Assembly (NCBI GenBank): GCA_900167895.1
Contig: FUZR01000001.1
Span: 663,144-727,143 of the forward strand
Length of the DNA stretch: 64,000 nt
Direction: 5' to 3'
From: Bacteroidales bacterium WCE2004
GTDB lineage: Bacteria > Bacteroidota > Bacteroidia > Bacteroidales > UBA932
The notes under the pieces were generated by a model that made no database searches, was not told the DNA's origin, and was given only the letters and a program-made list of their open reading frames with translations. A program made the position numbers and the translations under genes. The stretch's first letter is position 1. Every line of letters starts with the position of its first letter. Shown here piece after piece: positions 25,271-33,937 of this stretch.

Positions 25271-27847
25271 ATGAACCTGCTTTCGCGCATAGCATTTCCG
25301 ATCGCGGTGACGGCCTCCGTCGCCCTCGGAGCGACCGACTTCCACAAGGAGCCCGCCCCGCACGTCGTGCGGATCCCGGAGCCGGCCGCCGTGCAGGACA
25401 CGGTGACCTATCCCGTGGCCGGCTACAAACTGCGCCGCGCCCTGTCGCTGGAGGAGATCGTCGTGCGCGACACCTCCGCCGCCGACGAGCTGCCGGATTC
25501 GATGGCCGTAGCGCTGGACACGGTCCTCCGCCTCAGCCCGCGCGACTCGTTCAAGGCCCAGCTCGACACGTCCCTCTGGGACAAGCTCGACTCCCTCTAC
25601 CTCGTCGACTCCACGGCCCGCGCCAAGGCCGCCTTCGACGCCTGGTACGCCGGTCTTTCGCGCGAAGAGCGCAGGAAATACGACTTCGAGCAGAAAGCCA
25701 AGCGCAAGGTCGCGGAAGCGGATTCGCTCATGAAGCTCAAGGAGAAGCGCAAGGAGATCCGCGACAGCATCGCGGAGACGACGCCGCGCATCCTGGAGAC
25801 CTACGCCCTGCCCGATTCGCTCCACTTCAAGCGCCTGGTCGCCTGGACGCGCGATCCGGACTTCGGCAAGATGACTCCGACCGTGCCCGACACGACCTAC
25901 AACGCCCATTTCCACGACTATCCGTTCCAGCGCAACGATGTCAACGGCAGCTGGCTGGGCATGGCCGGCTCGCCGGCCCAGCCCTACAACTGGTTCCTGC
26001 GCCGCAGCCGCGAGGGCGTGGACTTCTATGACGCGCAGGAGTCCTGGAGCTATTCGCACGCCACGCTGCCGCACTACAACACCAAGGTTCCCTACACGGA
26101 ACTGGCCTACTTCGGCACCCTGTTCGCCTCCCGGGAGAAAGAGTCCGACAACCTCCACATCTTCACGACGCAGAACATCACCCCGGCCTTCAACTTCGCC
26201 CTGCTCTTCGACCGCTACGGCGGCGAGGGCATCCTGGAGAACGAGACCACCGCCAACAAGACGGCGGTCGTCCAGGCCAACTATCTGGGCAAGCGTTACA
26301 CGGCGCACGCCGGCTACATCTACAACATGGTCAAGCGCGGCGAGAACGGCGGCATCCAGGACATCGGGATGATCCGGGACACGACCGTGGAGGCGCGCGA
26401 CATCCGGGTCAACCTCACCAACGCCTCTTCCCAGATCAAGAAGAACACCTTCTTCCTGGACCAGCAGCTGCGCATCCCGTTCACCTTCATCGAGAAGATG
26501 CGGGCGCGCCGCGACAGCACCTATTCCTTCGACGCCGACTCGCTCAACCGCGACATCACGACCGCCTACATCGGCCACAGCTCCGAGCTGTCCACCTATA
26601 CCCGGAATTACGAAGACTACATCCAGGACGAAGCCGGGACGGACTTCTACGGCGGCGTCTTCCGCTACGGCCCGCAGACCGCCGACTCGATGCGCGTGCT
26701 GAACCTGGACAACAAGGTCTATCTCCGTCTGCAGCCCTGGGCCGAGGACGGCGCCGTCTCCCGCCTGGACATCGGCGTGGGCGACCGCCTGCGGCAGTAT
26801 TTCGACAGCTCCGCCGTGCGGCCGACGACCCACTCCGAGAATTCGTTCTACCTGTACGGCGGGGCGGAAGGGCGCCTGTTCAAGACCGCCTGGTGGGACG
26901 CGAAAGCGCGTTTCGTCCTGCTGGGACACGGCATGGGCGACTTCGACATCGAGGCCAACGCCGGCTTCCGCTTCTATCCTTTCCGGCGGGCGCGCAAGAG
27001 CCCCGTCACCGTCGACGCGCATTTCGACAGCGTCCTCGAGGAGCCGACCTGGTACCAGCGGCACCTCAACCTCAACCACTTCAGCTGGGACAACGAATTC
27101 GGCAAGATCACGACGACCCGTTTCCAGGGCCACGTCGACATCCCCCGCTGGCGCATGTCCGCCGACGTGGGCTACGCCCTCCTGGGCGGCAACATCTACT
27201 ACGACACCAAGGGCATCGTCCGGCAGAACACCTCGGCGATGAGCGTGCTTTCCGCCACGCTGCGGAAGGAGTTCAAGCTGGGGCCCGTCCACCTGGACCA
27301 CCGCGCCCTGTTCCAGTATTCCTCCAAGCCGGAGGTCCTGCCCCTGCCCATGGTCGCGCTCAATTTCCGCTACTACCTCGAGTTCGTGGTGCAGCGCAAC
27401 GAGCGCCGGCAGAATGTCCTGACGATGCAGATCGGTGCGGACGCCTATTGGAACACGCCCTGGAATTCCCCTGCCTGGAACCCCAACCTGGGCGTCTTCC
27501 ACAACCAGGATGAGCGTTCCTACACCAACGGCCCCTGGTTCGACATCTTCATCAACATGCAGTGGAAGCGAGCCTGCGTCTTCATCAAGTACCAGAACGC
27601 CGGCATGGGCTGGCCGCTGCTGCACCCCGACTACTTCAGCGCCGACCGCTACGCCATCACCGAGAGCGGGATGAACGGGCTGAAGTTCGGAATCTTCTGG
27701 CCGTTCTACACGCAGCCCGGCAGGCCGGGTTCGGGTGGACGTTCTTCCTCGGCGGGCTCGCAACAATCCGGCAACAGCCCGCGCGGAGGCGGCATCTCTT
27801 CCGGCGGCGCCGGCCGGCTCGCCACCGAAAGTATCCGGAAACGCTAA
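25271..27847 (+). CDS. Putative outer-membrane porin (Porin_10 type)
   Basis: An 858-residue exported protein. A short signal (SRIAFPIAVTASVALGA) precedes a charged, partly coiled region (~35-190, rich in Lys/Glu/Asp with REERRKYDFEQKAKRKV), then a long beta-barrel-like domain (~220-820) starting with YNWFLRRSREGVDFYDAQES and PYTELAYFGTLFASREKES, as in Bacteroidota putative porins. The C-terminus has a Gly/Ser/Arg-rich tail (~825-858), unusual because barrels normally end in an aromatic strand; FWPFYTQPG just before the tail may be that strand. ATG at 25271 is preferred over a TTG two codons upstream. Confidence 0.82.
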   Translation: MNLLSRIAFPIAVTASVALGATDFHKEPAPHVVRIPEPAAVQDTVTYPVAGYKLRRALSLEEIVVRDTSAADELPDSMAVALDTVLRLSPRDSFKAQLDTSLWDKLDSLYLVDSTARAKAAFDAWYAGLSREERRKYDFEQKAKRKVAEADSLMKLKEKRKEIRDSIAETTPRILETYALPDSLHFKRLVAWTRDPDFGKMTPTVPDTTYNAHFHDYPFQRNDVNGSWLGMAGSPAQPYNWFLRRSREGVDFYDAQESWSYSHATLPHYNTKVPYTELAYFGTLFASREKESDNLHIFTTQNITPAFNFALLFDRYGGEGILENETTANKTAVVQANYLGKRYTAHAGYIYNMVKRGENGGIQDIGMIRDTTVEARDIRVNLTNASSQIKKNTFFLDQQLRIPFTFIEKMRARRDSTYSFDADSLNRDITTAYIGHSSELSTYTRNYEDYIQDEAGTDFYGGVFRYGPQTADSMRVLNLDNKVYLRLQPWAEDGAVSRLDIGVGDRLRQYFDSSAVRPTTHSENSFYLYGGAEGRLFKTAWWDAKARFVLLGHGMGDFDIEANAGFRFYPFRRARKSPVTVDAHFDSVLEEPTWYQRHLNLNHFSWDNEFGKITTTRFQGHVDIPRWRMSADVGYALLGGNIYYDTKGIVRQNTSAMSVLSATLRKEFKLGPVHLDHRALFQYSSKPEVLPLPMVALNFRYYLEFVVQRNERRQNVLTMQIGADAYWNTPWNSPAWNPNLGVFHNQDERSYTNGPWFDIFINMQWKRACVFIKYQNAGMGWPLLHPDYFSADRYAITESGMNGLKFGIFWPFYTQPGRPGSGGRSSSAGSQQSGNSPRGGGISSGGAGRLATESIRKR

Positions 27848-27858
27848 AACGACAGACC

Positions 27859-28893
27859 ATGACCCGCAGAGAAAGAATCTGCCTGCTCGCGGCTGCAGTC
27901 CTGCTCGCAGCCACGGGCCTCGCTTCGCTGCTCAGACGCGCTCCCGAGACGCGCGTCAAGCCCGACCACATCCGGGGCATCCTGGAGCTGGCGCCGCTCG
28001 CCGACACCTCCAAGGCCCTGGTCATCGGCTACCACTACCACCTGCTGCAGCGTTTCGCGGCAGCCAACGGACAGACCGTCGACATCCGCCTCACCGGCCG
28101 CGACCTTTCCTACCTGGACTCGCTGCGCGCCGGCACCGTGGACATCGTGGTGGTCCCCTTCGACGAAAGCCTGGCGCCGGACAGCGTGCTCGTGTCCTCG
28201 CCGCTGGACAGCATGAGCGTGTGGCTGATGCGCCACGACGAGCACGAAGGCATGAAGGAAGCCAACGAATGGATCGCCGAATGGCACGCTTCGGCGGAAT
28301 ACGCCCCCACGCGCGACGCCTTCCTGAACCGCTACAACGTGTTCCGGAGCGGCCCGCGCGCGCAGATCAGCCCCTATGATTCGCTGATCCGCGCCCACGC
28401 CGACTCGCTGGGCTGGGACTGGCACCTGCTGGCCGCCGTCATCTATTCGGAATCCCGTTTCCACATCGAGGCGCGCTCCCGGCGCGGCGCCGTGGGCCTG
28501 ATGCAGATGATGCCGAAGACGGCCGCGCGCTACGGGGTGACGGACCCGCTGGATCCGGAAATGAACATCGCCGCAGGCGCGCAGCACCTGGGCTACCTGA
28601 TCAACCGCTACTGGCGGGTGGCGGACAACATGACGGAGCGCTACAAATACGCCCTGGCCGCGTACAACGCGGGCATCGGGCGCATCGACGACTGCATCAG
28701 CCTGGCGCGCCACCTGGGCGTGGACCCGTCCTACTGGATCAACATCCAGACGCAGGTGTTGCCGCTGATGTCGGACGAAAGCATCCTGGAGACAGGCGCC
28801 GTCAAACTGGGTACTTTCCGGGGAGGAGAGACGATGGGCTACGTGGACAGCATCATCGCGGTGTACAACCGCCTTTGCCGAATCTGCCCATAA
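27859..28893 (+). CDS. MltF-like membrane-bound lytic transglycosylase
   Basis: A 344-residue cell-wall enzyme cleaving the MurNAc-GlcNAc bond to form anhydro-MurNAc. It has an N-terminal membrane/signal segment (ICLLAAAVLLAATGLASLL), a shortened substrate-binding-protein-like domain (~40-165, DIRLTGRDLSYLDSLRAGTVDIVVV) and a C-terminal SLT domain with the catalytic Glu in AAVIYSESRF and the GLMQMMPKTAARYG and ALAAYNAG motifs. The start was chosen at the ATG 11 bp after the porin stop. The frame overlaps the convergent membrane-protein gene by 41 bp. Confidence 0.9.
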   Translation: MTRRERICLLAAAVLLAATGLASLLRRAPETRVKPDHIRGILELAPLADTSKALVIGYHYHLLQRFAAANGQTVDIRLTGRDLSYLDSLRAGTVDIVVVPFDESLAPDSVLVSSPLDSMSVWLMRHDEHEGMKEANEWIAEWHASAEYAPTRDAFLNRYNVFRSGPRAQISPYDSLIRAHADSLGWDWHLLAAVIYSESRFHIEARSRRGAVGLMQMMPKTAARYGVTDPLDPEMNIAAGAQHLGYLINRYWRVADNMTERYKYALAAYNAGIGRIDDCISLARHLGVDPSYWINIQTQVLPLMSDESILETGAVKLGTFRGGETMGYVDSIIAVYNRLCRICP

Positions 28894-29581
28894 GCCGCGC
28901 CACGAGCGGGTCCGTCAGGCGCATCAATGCGCCGGGCAGGACCGCGAGCAGGAGCGTCCCCAGACCGATGACGATCCCTTCCGTGCGGGCCAGCAGGACG
29001 TCGCCCGCGCCCGTCCACGCACCCGCGCCGAACGGATTGTGGAAGAAGAACCACGCCAGGACGGCCGAGATCACGACCGTCAGCGAATCCATCACCACCT
29101 TGACCGGGCCAAAGGGCTTGCGGAGCACCTTGGAGAACGCGGCCACCGTCATCTCGGCGGAGAGCATCCACGCGTCGGCCGCCACTTCGATGCTGACGCC
29201 GAAGGCGGTCACGACCGCGGCCAGGACCGTCAGGCCGATGCGGGCGGCGAAGCCCGCGGGATGCAGCCACGAGAGGGCCCACATGCAGCCGTCGATCAGG
29301 TAGCCGAACACGGCCGACGCCACGATCTGCATCAGGTGCCGGGCCTGGAAATCCTTGCGCAGGAGCGCGATCTGGACAAGCATATAGACCATGTTCACCA
29401 GGACGGTGAACGTCCCGACCGACAGGACGGGCCACTTGAGGTTCAAGACGTAGGAGGGGCACGAAAGCGGGGCCGTGCCGAGGTTGGAGATGATCGACAG
29501 CGCTACACCGAACGCGACGAACACCAGACCTGCGGTCGCCACGGCGTACCGGCGGAGTATATCTTTAGCTTTCAAATTCAT
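28853..29581 (-). CDS. YczE/YitT-like membrane protein (DUF6198 type)
   Basis: A 242-residue inner-membrane protein with about five to six helices. The N-terminal ATAGLVFVAFGVALSIISNLG and TAPLSCPSYVLNLKWP block and the central ALSWLHPAGFAARIGLTVLAAVVTAFGVSIEV region match the YczE/YitT-like group of uncharacterised membrane proteins. No transport substrate can be inferred. It overlaps the transglycosylase end by 41 bp on the opposite strand. Confidence 0.8.
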   Translation of the reverse strand: MNLKAKDILRRYAVATAGLVFVAFGVALSIISNLGTAPLSCPSYVLNLKWPVLSVGTFTVLVNMVYMLVQIALLRKDFQARHLMQIVASAVFGYLIDGCMWALSWLHPAGFAARIGLTVLAAVVTAFGVSIEVAADAWMLSAEMTVAAFSKVLRKPFGPVKVVMDSLTVVISAVLAWFFFHNPFGAGAWTGAGDVLLARTEGIVIGLGTLLLAVLPGALMRLTDPLVARLMGRFGKGGCTPR

Positions 29582-29609
29582 TGCCGTGCAAATATCGCAA
29601 TTTTTCCAC

Positions 29610-29617
29610 TATCTTTG
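29610..29617 (+). promoter_or_regulatory. -7 element of M13 peptidase gene
   Basis: TATCTTTG (TAnnTTTG), 37 nt upstream of the ATG at 29655. Confidence 0.5.
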
Positions 29618-29654
29618 TGCGTTTGATCCCAAGTAATCATTCAATTTTCCACAT

Positions 29655-31667
29655 ATGAAAAAGATTTATCTGTTTATGATTCCTCTGATGATGCTGGCAG
29701 CCTGCCAGTCCAAGGAAACGAAAACGTCCGCCATCAACCTGGCCGACCTGGACACGTCGGTCGCTCCCGGCGAAGATTTCTATCAGTACGCCAACGGCGG
29801 CTGGCAAAAGAATAATCCCCTCAAGCCCGAGTACGGCCGCTTCGGCTCTTTCGACATGCTGCGCGAGCAGAACGTCGAGAACCTCAACGCCCTGTTCTCC
29901 GAAATGACGACGATGAACCCGGAGCCGGGTTCCATCGACCAGAAGATCGTCGACCTGTACAAGCAGGGCCTCGACTCCACCCGCCTCAACGCGGAGGGTG
30001 CCGCCCCGCTCAAGAAATACCTTGACGAGATCTACGCCGTCTCCGACAAGAAGGCGCTCGCCGCCCACCTCGGCAAGCTGAACCTCATCGGCGAGGGCGG
30101 CTTCTTCGGCGGCGGTGCGGAGGCTGACCTGATGAACAGCCAGGTCCAGGTCCTCTACCTCGGCCAGGGCGGCCTCGGCATGGGCGACCGCGACTACTAC
30201 GTGGACCCGGCCAACGCCGAGCTCCGCAAGGGCTACGAGGCGATGCTCGTCAAGTTCTTCACGCTCGCCGGCCTGGACAACGCCGAGCAGCGCGCCGCCA
30301 ACGCCGCGGGCCTCGAGGACAAGCTCGCCCGGGTCTCCTGGACCAGCGTCCAGAACCGTGACATGGAGAAGATCTACAACCCGATGAGCTCCGCCCAGCT
30401 CTTCAAGGCCTATCCGGGCTTCGACTTCAAGACCTTCTTCGCCGCGCTCGGCATCGCCGACCAGGACAAGATCATCGTGGAGCAGCCTTCCTATTTCGAG
30501 GGTTTCAGCAAGATCTTCAAGAGCACCGACCTCGAGGTGCTCAAGGACTATGTCGCCGCCGGCCTGATCAACAGCGCCGCCGGCAACCTGTCCGACGACT
30601 TCTACGAGGCCAACTTCGACTTCTACAGCCGCCAGATGAGCGGCGTGACCGAGCAGAAGCCGCGCTGGAAGCGCGCGATGAGCGTGCCCAACAGCATCCT
30701 CGGCGAGGCTGTCGGCCAGATGTACGTGGCCAAGTTCTTCCCCGAGACCTCCAAGCAGAAGATGCTCGACCTGGTCAAGAACCTCCAGATCTCCCTGGGC
30801 CAGCACATCGACGAGCTCGACTGGATGTCCGACGCCACCAAGGCCAAGGCCCGCGAGAAGCTGGCCGCCTTCACCGTGAAGATCGGCTATCCCGACAAGT
30901 GGAAGGACTACAGCACCCTCACCGTGGATCCGGAACTCAGCTACCTGGACAACCTGGTCGCCGCCAGCGCCTGGTACGTGGCGGACAACCTGTCCAAGAT
31001 CGGCAAGCCGACGGACCCGACCGAGTGGGGCATGACCCCGCAGACGGTCAACGCCTACTACAACCCGACGACCAACGAGATCTGCTTCCCGGCCGGTATC
31101 CTCCAGCCGCCGTTCTTCAACCCGGAGGCTGACGACGCCGTCAACTATGGCGCCATCGGCGTGGTGATCGGCCACGAGATGACCCACGGCTTCGACGATC
31201 AGGGCAGCCTGTTCGACAAGGACGGCAACATGAACAACTGGTGGACCGCCGAGGATCGCGCCGCTTTCGTGGCCAAGACCAAGGTGCTCGCCGACCAGTA
31301 CAGCGAGGTGGAGGTCGTGCCCGGCCTGAAGGCCAACGGCGAGCTCACCCTCGGCGAGAACATCGCCGACCACGGCGGCATCAGCATCGCCTGGACGGCC
31401 CTGCACAACGCCGTCGGCAAGAACGTCCCCGCCCCGATCGACGGCCTGACCATGGAGCAGCGCTTCTTCCTCGGCTATGCCCACGTCTGGGCACAGAACA
31501 TCACCGACGAGGAGAGCGCCCGCCTGACCAAGCTCGACGTCCACTCGCTGGGCAAGAACCGCGTCAACGTGGCCCTGCGCAACTTCGGCACCTTCTTCGA
31601 CGCCTTCGGCATCAAGGAAGGCGATGCGATGTGGCGCCCGGAGGCCGAGCGCGTCCATATCTGGTAA
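29655..31667 (+). CDS. M13-family zinc metallopeptidase (PepO/neprilysin-like) lipoprotein
   Basis: A 670-residue exported oligopeptidase with lipoprotein signal (MIPLMMLAAC, Cys17). The zinc motif HEMTH is at 507-511 within VIGHEMTHGFDDQGS; the third ligand is the Glu of LTLGENIADHGG ~60 residues later; the substrate-binding NAYYNPTTNEICFPAGI block precedes. Length and order are normal for M13. It probably degrades peptides outside the cytoplasmic membrane. The FtsX-type permease gene follows after 4 bp. Confidence 0.96.
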   Translation: MKKIYLFMIPLMMLAACQSKETKTSAINLADLDTSVAPGEDFYQYANGGWQKNNPLKPEYGRFGSFDMLREQNVENLNALFSEMTTMNPEPGSIDQKIVDLYKQGLDSTRLNAEGAAPLKKYLDEIYAVSDKKALAAHLGKLNLIGEGGFFGGGAEADLMNSQVQVLYLGQGGLGMGDRDYYVDPANAELRKGYEAMLVKFFTLAGLDNAEQRAANAAGLEDKLARVSWTSVQNRDMEKIYNPMSSAQLFKAYPGFDFKTFFAALGIADQDKIIVEQPSYFEGFSKIFKSTDLEVLKDYVAAGLINSAAGNLSDDFYEANFDFYSRQMSGVTEQKPRWKRAMSVPNSILGEAVGQMYVAKFFPETSKQKMLDLVKNLQISLGQHIDELDWMSDATKAKAREKLAAFTVKIGYPDKWKDYSTLTVDPELSYLDNLVAASAWYVADNLSKIGKPTDPTEWGMTPQTVNAYYNPTTNEICFPAGILQPPFFNPEADDAVNYGAIGVVIGHEMTHGFDDQGSLFDKDGNMNNWWTAEDRAAFVAKTKVLADQYSEVEVVPGLKANGELTLGENIADHGGISIAWTALHNAVGKNVPAPIDGLTMEQRFFLGYAHVWAQNITDEESARLTKLDVHSLGKNRVNVALRNFGTFFDAFGIKEGDAMWRPEAERVHIW

Positions 31668-31671
31668 TTCC

Positions 31672-32829
31672 ATGCAGGCCGGCGGCTTCATAGCCCGGCG
31701 CCTGCGCGTCAAGGAGAAGATGGCTGTCGTCGCGATAGCCATCTCCTTCTTTGTAATCATCATAGCCGTCGCCATTTCCGCCGGATTCCGGCGGGAGATC
31801 CGCGGCGGCGTCTCGGCCGTCACGGGCGACATCCTGCTGACAGGCCCTTCCGCCGACCTGACCGGCGGCGCCGATCCCGTCCGCACCCCCGCCCGGCTGC
31901 AAGAGCTGGCGGGGGTGCGCGGCGTGGAGCGGATCGAGCCGGTGATCTACAGCGCCGGCATCCTCAAGATCGGAGACGACATCCAGGGCGCCCTCTTCAA
32001 GGGGACGGCCGCGGACACGGTGTCGATGGGCGTGCGCATCCCGTCCACGCTCGCGACGCGTTTCGGCCTGCAGGCCGGCGATGACCTGACGGCGTGGTTC
32101 GTCGGGGAGAAGACCAAGGTCCGCAAGTGGCATGTCCTTTCTGTCTATGAGAGCCCGATGGCCACGGAGGCGGGGCAGCTGCTCTATGTCCCCATCGGGG
32201 ACCTGCGGCGCCTGCACGAGTGGGCGGAGGACGAGTCTTCCCTGCTGGAGGTGGCCGTGGATCCGCGTTTCCGCGACCGCGCCGCGCTGGCGGAGCGGAC
32301 GTCCGAGCTGGGCTGGCGCGCCACCGCGCTCGCCGGCGCCGACGAGGACCCGCTGCGCGCCGTCGCCGCCACGGAGCGTTTCCCCCAGCTGTTCGACTGG
32401 CTGGACCTGATCGATTTCAACGTGTATGCGATCCTGCTGCTGATGACCGTGGTGGCGGGATTCAACATGATTTCCGGCCTGCTGATCCTGCTGTTCCGGC
32501 ATGTCAGCACGATCGGTACGCTCAAGACCCTCGGGATGGGCGACCGCGCCGTGGCCGGGGTCTTCCTGCGGGTCGGCGCCCGCACCGCCGCCATCGGGAT
32601 GGCGGCCGGCAACGCCCTCGCGCTGCTGTTCTGCCTGGTCCAGGGCACGACGCACTGGATCAAGCTCAATCCCGAGAATTATTTTGTCTCTTTCGTACCC
32701 GTGCACGTGGATCTGCCGGGGATCCTGGTCGCCGACGCCGCGGCGTTCCTGGGAATCCTGCTGTTGCTGCTGATCCCGACGCTTTTCATTTCGCGGGTGG
32801 ACCCGGCCCGGACGGTCAAGGCCGAGTAG
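31672..32829 (+). CDS. FtsX-family ABC transporter permease (LolC/E-like)
   Basis: A 385-residue inner-membrane protein with an N-terminal membrane helix (MAVVAIAISFFVIIIAVAI), a large extracytoplasmic domain (~45-250) and three C-terminal helices (ILLLMTVVAGFNMISGLLIL, AIGMAAGNALALLFCL, LLLLLIPTLFISRV), the MacB-PCD/FtsX layout. FRHVSTIGTLKTLGM is the usual coupling-helix region. A LolE/LolC-like lipoprotein-release role is common for this type. No ATPase gene is adjacent. The ATG at 31672 begins 4 bp after the M13 peptidase stop. Confidence 0.87.
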   Translation: MQAGGFIARRLRVKEKMAVVAIAISFFVIIIAVAISAGFRREIRGGVSAVTGDILLTGPSADLTGGADPVRTPARLQELAGVRGVERIEPVIYSAGILKIGDDIQGALFKGTAADTVSMGVRIPSTLATRFGLQAGDDLTAWFVGEKTKVRKWHVLSVYESPMATEAGQLLYVPIGDLRRLHEWAEDESSLLEVAVDPRFRDRAALAERTSELGWRATALAGADEDPLRAVAATERFPQLFDWLDLIDFNVYAILLLMTVVAGFNMISGLLILLFRHVSTIGTLKTLGMGDRAVAGVFLRVGARTAAIGMAAGNALALLFCLVQGTTHWIKLNPENYFVSFVPVHVDLPGILVADAAAFLGILLLLLIPTLFISRVDPARTVKAE

Positions 32830-33441
32830 CTAGATTTTCGCTTCGCGGAAGACTTCCACGATGGAAGGATAGGTGTTTTTCAGGAAGGGGGGCAGGCTGG
32901 AGCGTGCCACCCAGGCGGCGCGCGAGATGTCTTCTTCGCGCTGCGGGGTGAGGTCTACCGGGTCGGTGTAGAGCATGTCGTACCACCAGGTGTGTTTGAG
33001 GTGCCAGATGCCGTCGCGCAAGTAGCAGTGGTCGGTGATGCAGATCAGGCCGCGGAGTTCAAGCTGGTCGACGCCGGTCTCTTCCTGGACTTCGCGCAGG
33101 GCGGTGAGCTGGATGTCTTCGCCGGGTTCGCGATGGCCTTTCGGGAGGTCCCAGAGGCCGCCCCGCTGGATGAGGAGGTAGTCGCCGCGCCGGTTGGAGA
33201 CCAGGCCGCCGGCGGCGTCGACTTCGCGGAATTCGGCGCAGACGCGGCGGTACATCCCGGCGACGTCTCCGGTGGGGATGTAGATCCGGGAGAGGGACGC
33301 GGAGGCTTCGAACATGGCCACGAGGGTGTGGATGTTGATGCTTTCGCCGAAATGGAACTCGACCGCATTGGGATCGGAAAGGGCTTGTTCGTCGGGACTG
33401 CAGATGATGATACAGCGTTTTTCGAAGTATATCTTGTGCAT
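32830..33441 (-). CDS. NUDIX hydrolase
   Basis: A 203-residue protein. The C-terminal NUDIX domain (~75-195) has a complete Nudix box GX5EX7REUXEEXGU (starting at GHREPGED and ending REVQEETGV), needed for metal-dependent cleavage of nucleoside diphosphates linked to another moiety. The N-terminal ~70 residues (HKIYFEKRCIIICSPDEQ) are a Bacteroidota-type extension of unknown function. The stop abuts the permease stop. Its promoter faces that of the SRPBCC gene. Confidence 0.92.
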   Translation of the reverse strand: MHKIYFEKRCIIICSPDEQALSDPNAVEFHFGESINIHTLVAMFEASASLSRIYIPTGDVAGMYRRVCAEFREVDAAGGLVSNRRGDYLLIQRGGLWDLPKGHREPGEDIQLTALREVQEETGVDQLELRGLICITDHCYLRDGIWHLKHTWWYDMLYTDPVDLTPQREEDISRAAWVARSSLPPFLKNTYPSIVEVFREAKI

Positions 33442-33452
33442 CGGAAAATTGC

Positions 33453-33477
33453 TATCTTTGCAAACGGTACAAAGGTA
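33453..33477. promoter_or_regulatory. Face-to-face overlapping promoters (NUDIX and SRPBCC)
   Basis: Plus-strand -7 TATCTTTG at 33453-33460 serves the gene starting at 33494. Minus-strand -7 TACCTTTG at 33470-33477 serves the NUDIX gene starting at 33441. Each element lies within the other's initial transcribed region. Confidence 0.55.
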
Positions 33478-33493
33478 ATATTTATTTTCGACT

Positions 33494-33937
33494 ATGACTG
33501 CACACTATACCAGCAAGCACGGCCAGGTGGCCAAGCGGCCCGAGGAGCTTTATATGGCGTTCACGGACCTGCGCAATTTTGCCCGGATGGTCCCGGCCGG
33601 CAAGGTTCAGGCGGAAATCCAGGCGGACTTTGACAATCTGACGGCCGTGGTCCAGGGTTTCCGGATCGGTGTGCGCGTGGACGAGCGGCAGCCTTACCGC
33701 CTGATCCGGCTCGGGAGTTCGGAGTCGCCGGTGGAGTTTGTGGGTGTGCTGCATTTCGAGCCGTCGCCGATTCCCGGGCGCACGGATTTCTGGATCGACC
33801 TGGACGCCAATCTCAATTTCATGATGAAGACGATGTTGGGCAATAAGGTGCAGGAGGCGATCGACAAGATGGTGGACGGCCTGGTGGACGCTTCTGAAGG
33901 CCGGATGCCGAACGTTCCGGAGGAGTTCAGGAAGTAA
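33494..33937 (+). CDS. SRPBCC-fold (START/polyketide-cyclase-like) protein
   Basis: A 147-residue soluble protein starting with a strand-helix pattern (YTSKHGQVAKRPEELYMAFTDLRNFARMVP) and ending in a long C-terminal helix (KMVDGLVDASEG) typical of the hydrophobic-ligand-binding SRPBCC fold. Similar proteins are widespread in Bacteroidota without a known ligand. Its stop codon overlaps the rsmF start as TAATG. Confidence 0.78.
   Translation: MTAHYTSKHGQVAKRPEELYMAFTDLRNFARMVPAGKVQAEIQADFDNLTAVVQGFRIGVRVDERQPYRLIRLGSSESPVEFVGVLHFEPSPIPGRTDFWIDLDANLNFMMKTMLGNKVQEAIDKMVDGLVDASEGRMPNVPEEFRK

Noticed and set aside
27716..27847. Possible further palindromic-repeat insertion at the Gly/Ser-rich end of the porin
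   Set aside because: GC-rich, but no long inverted arms and no match to the 78-bp core.
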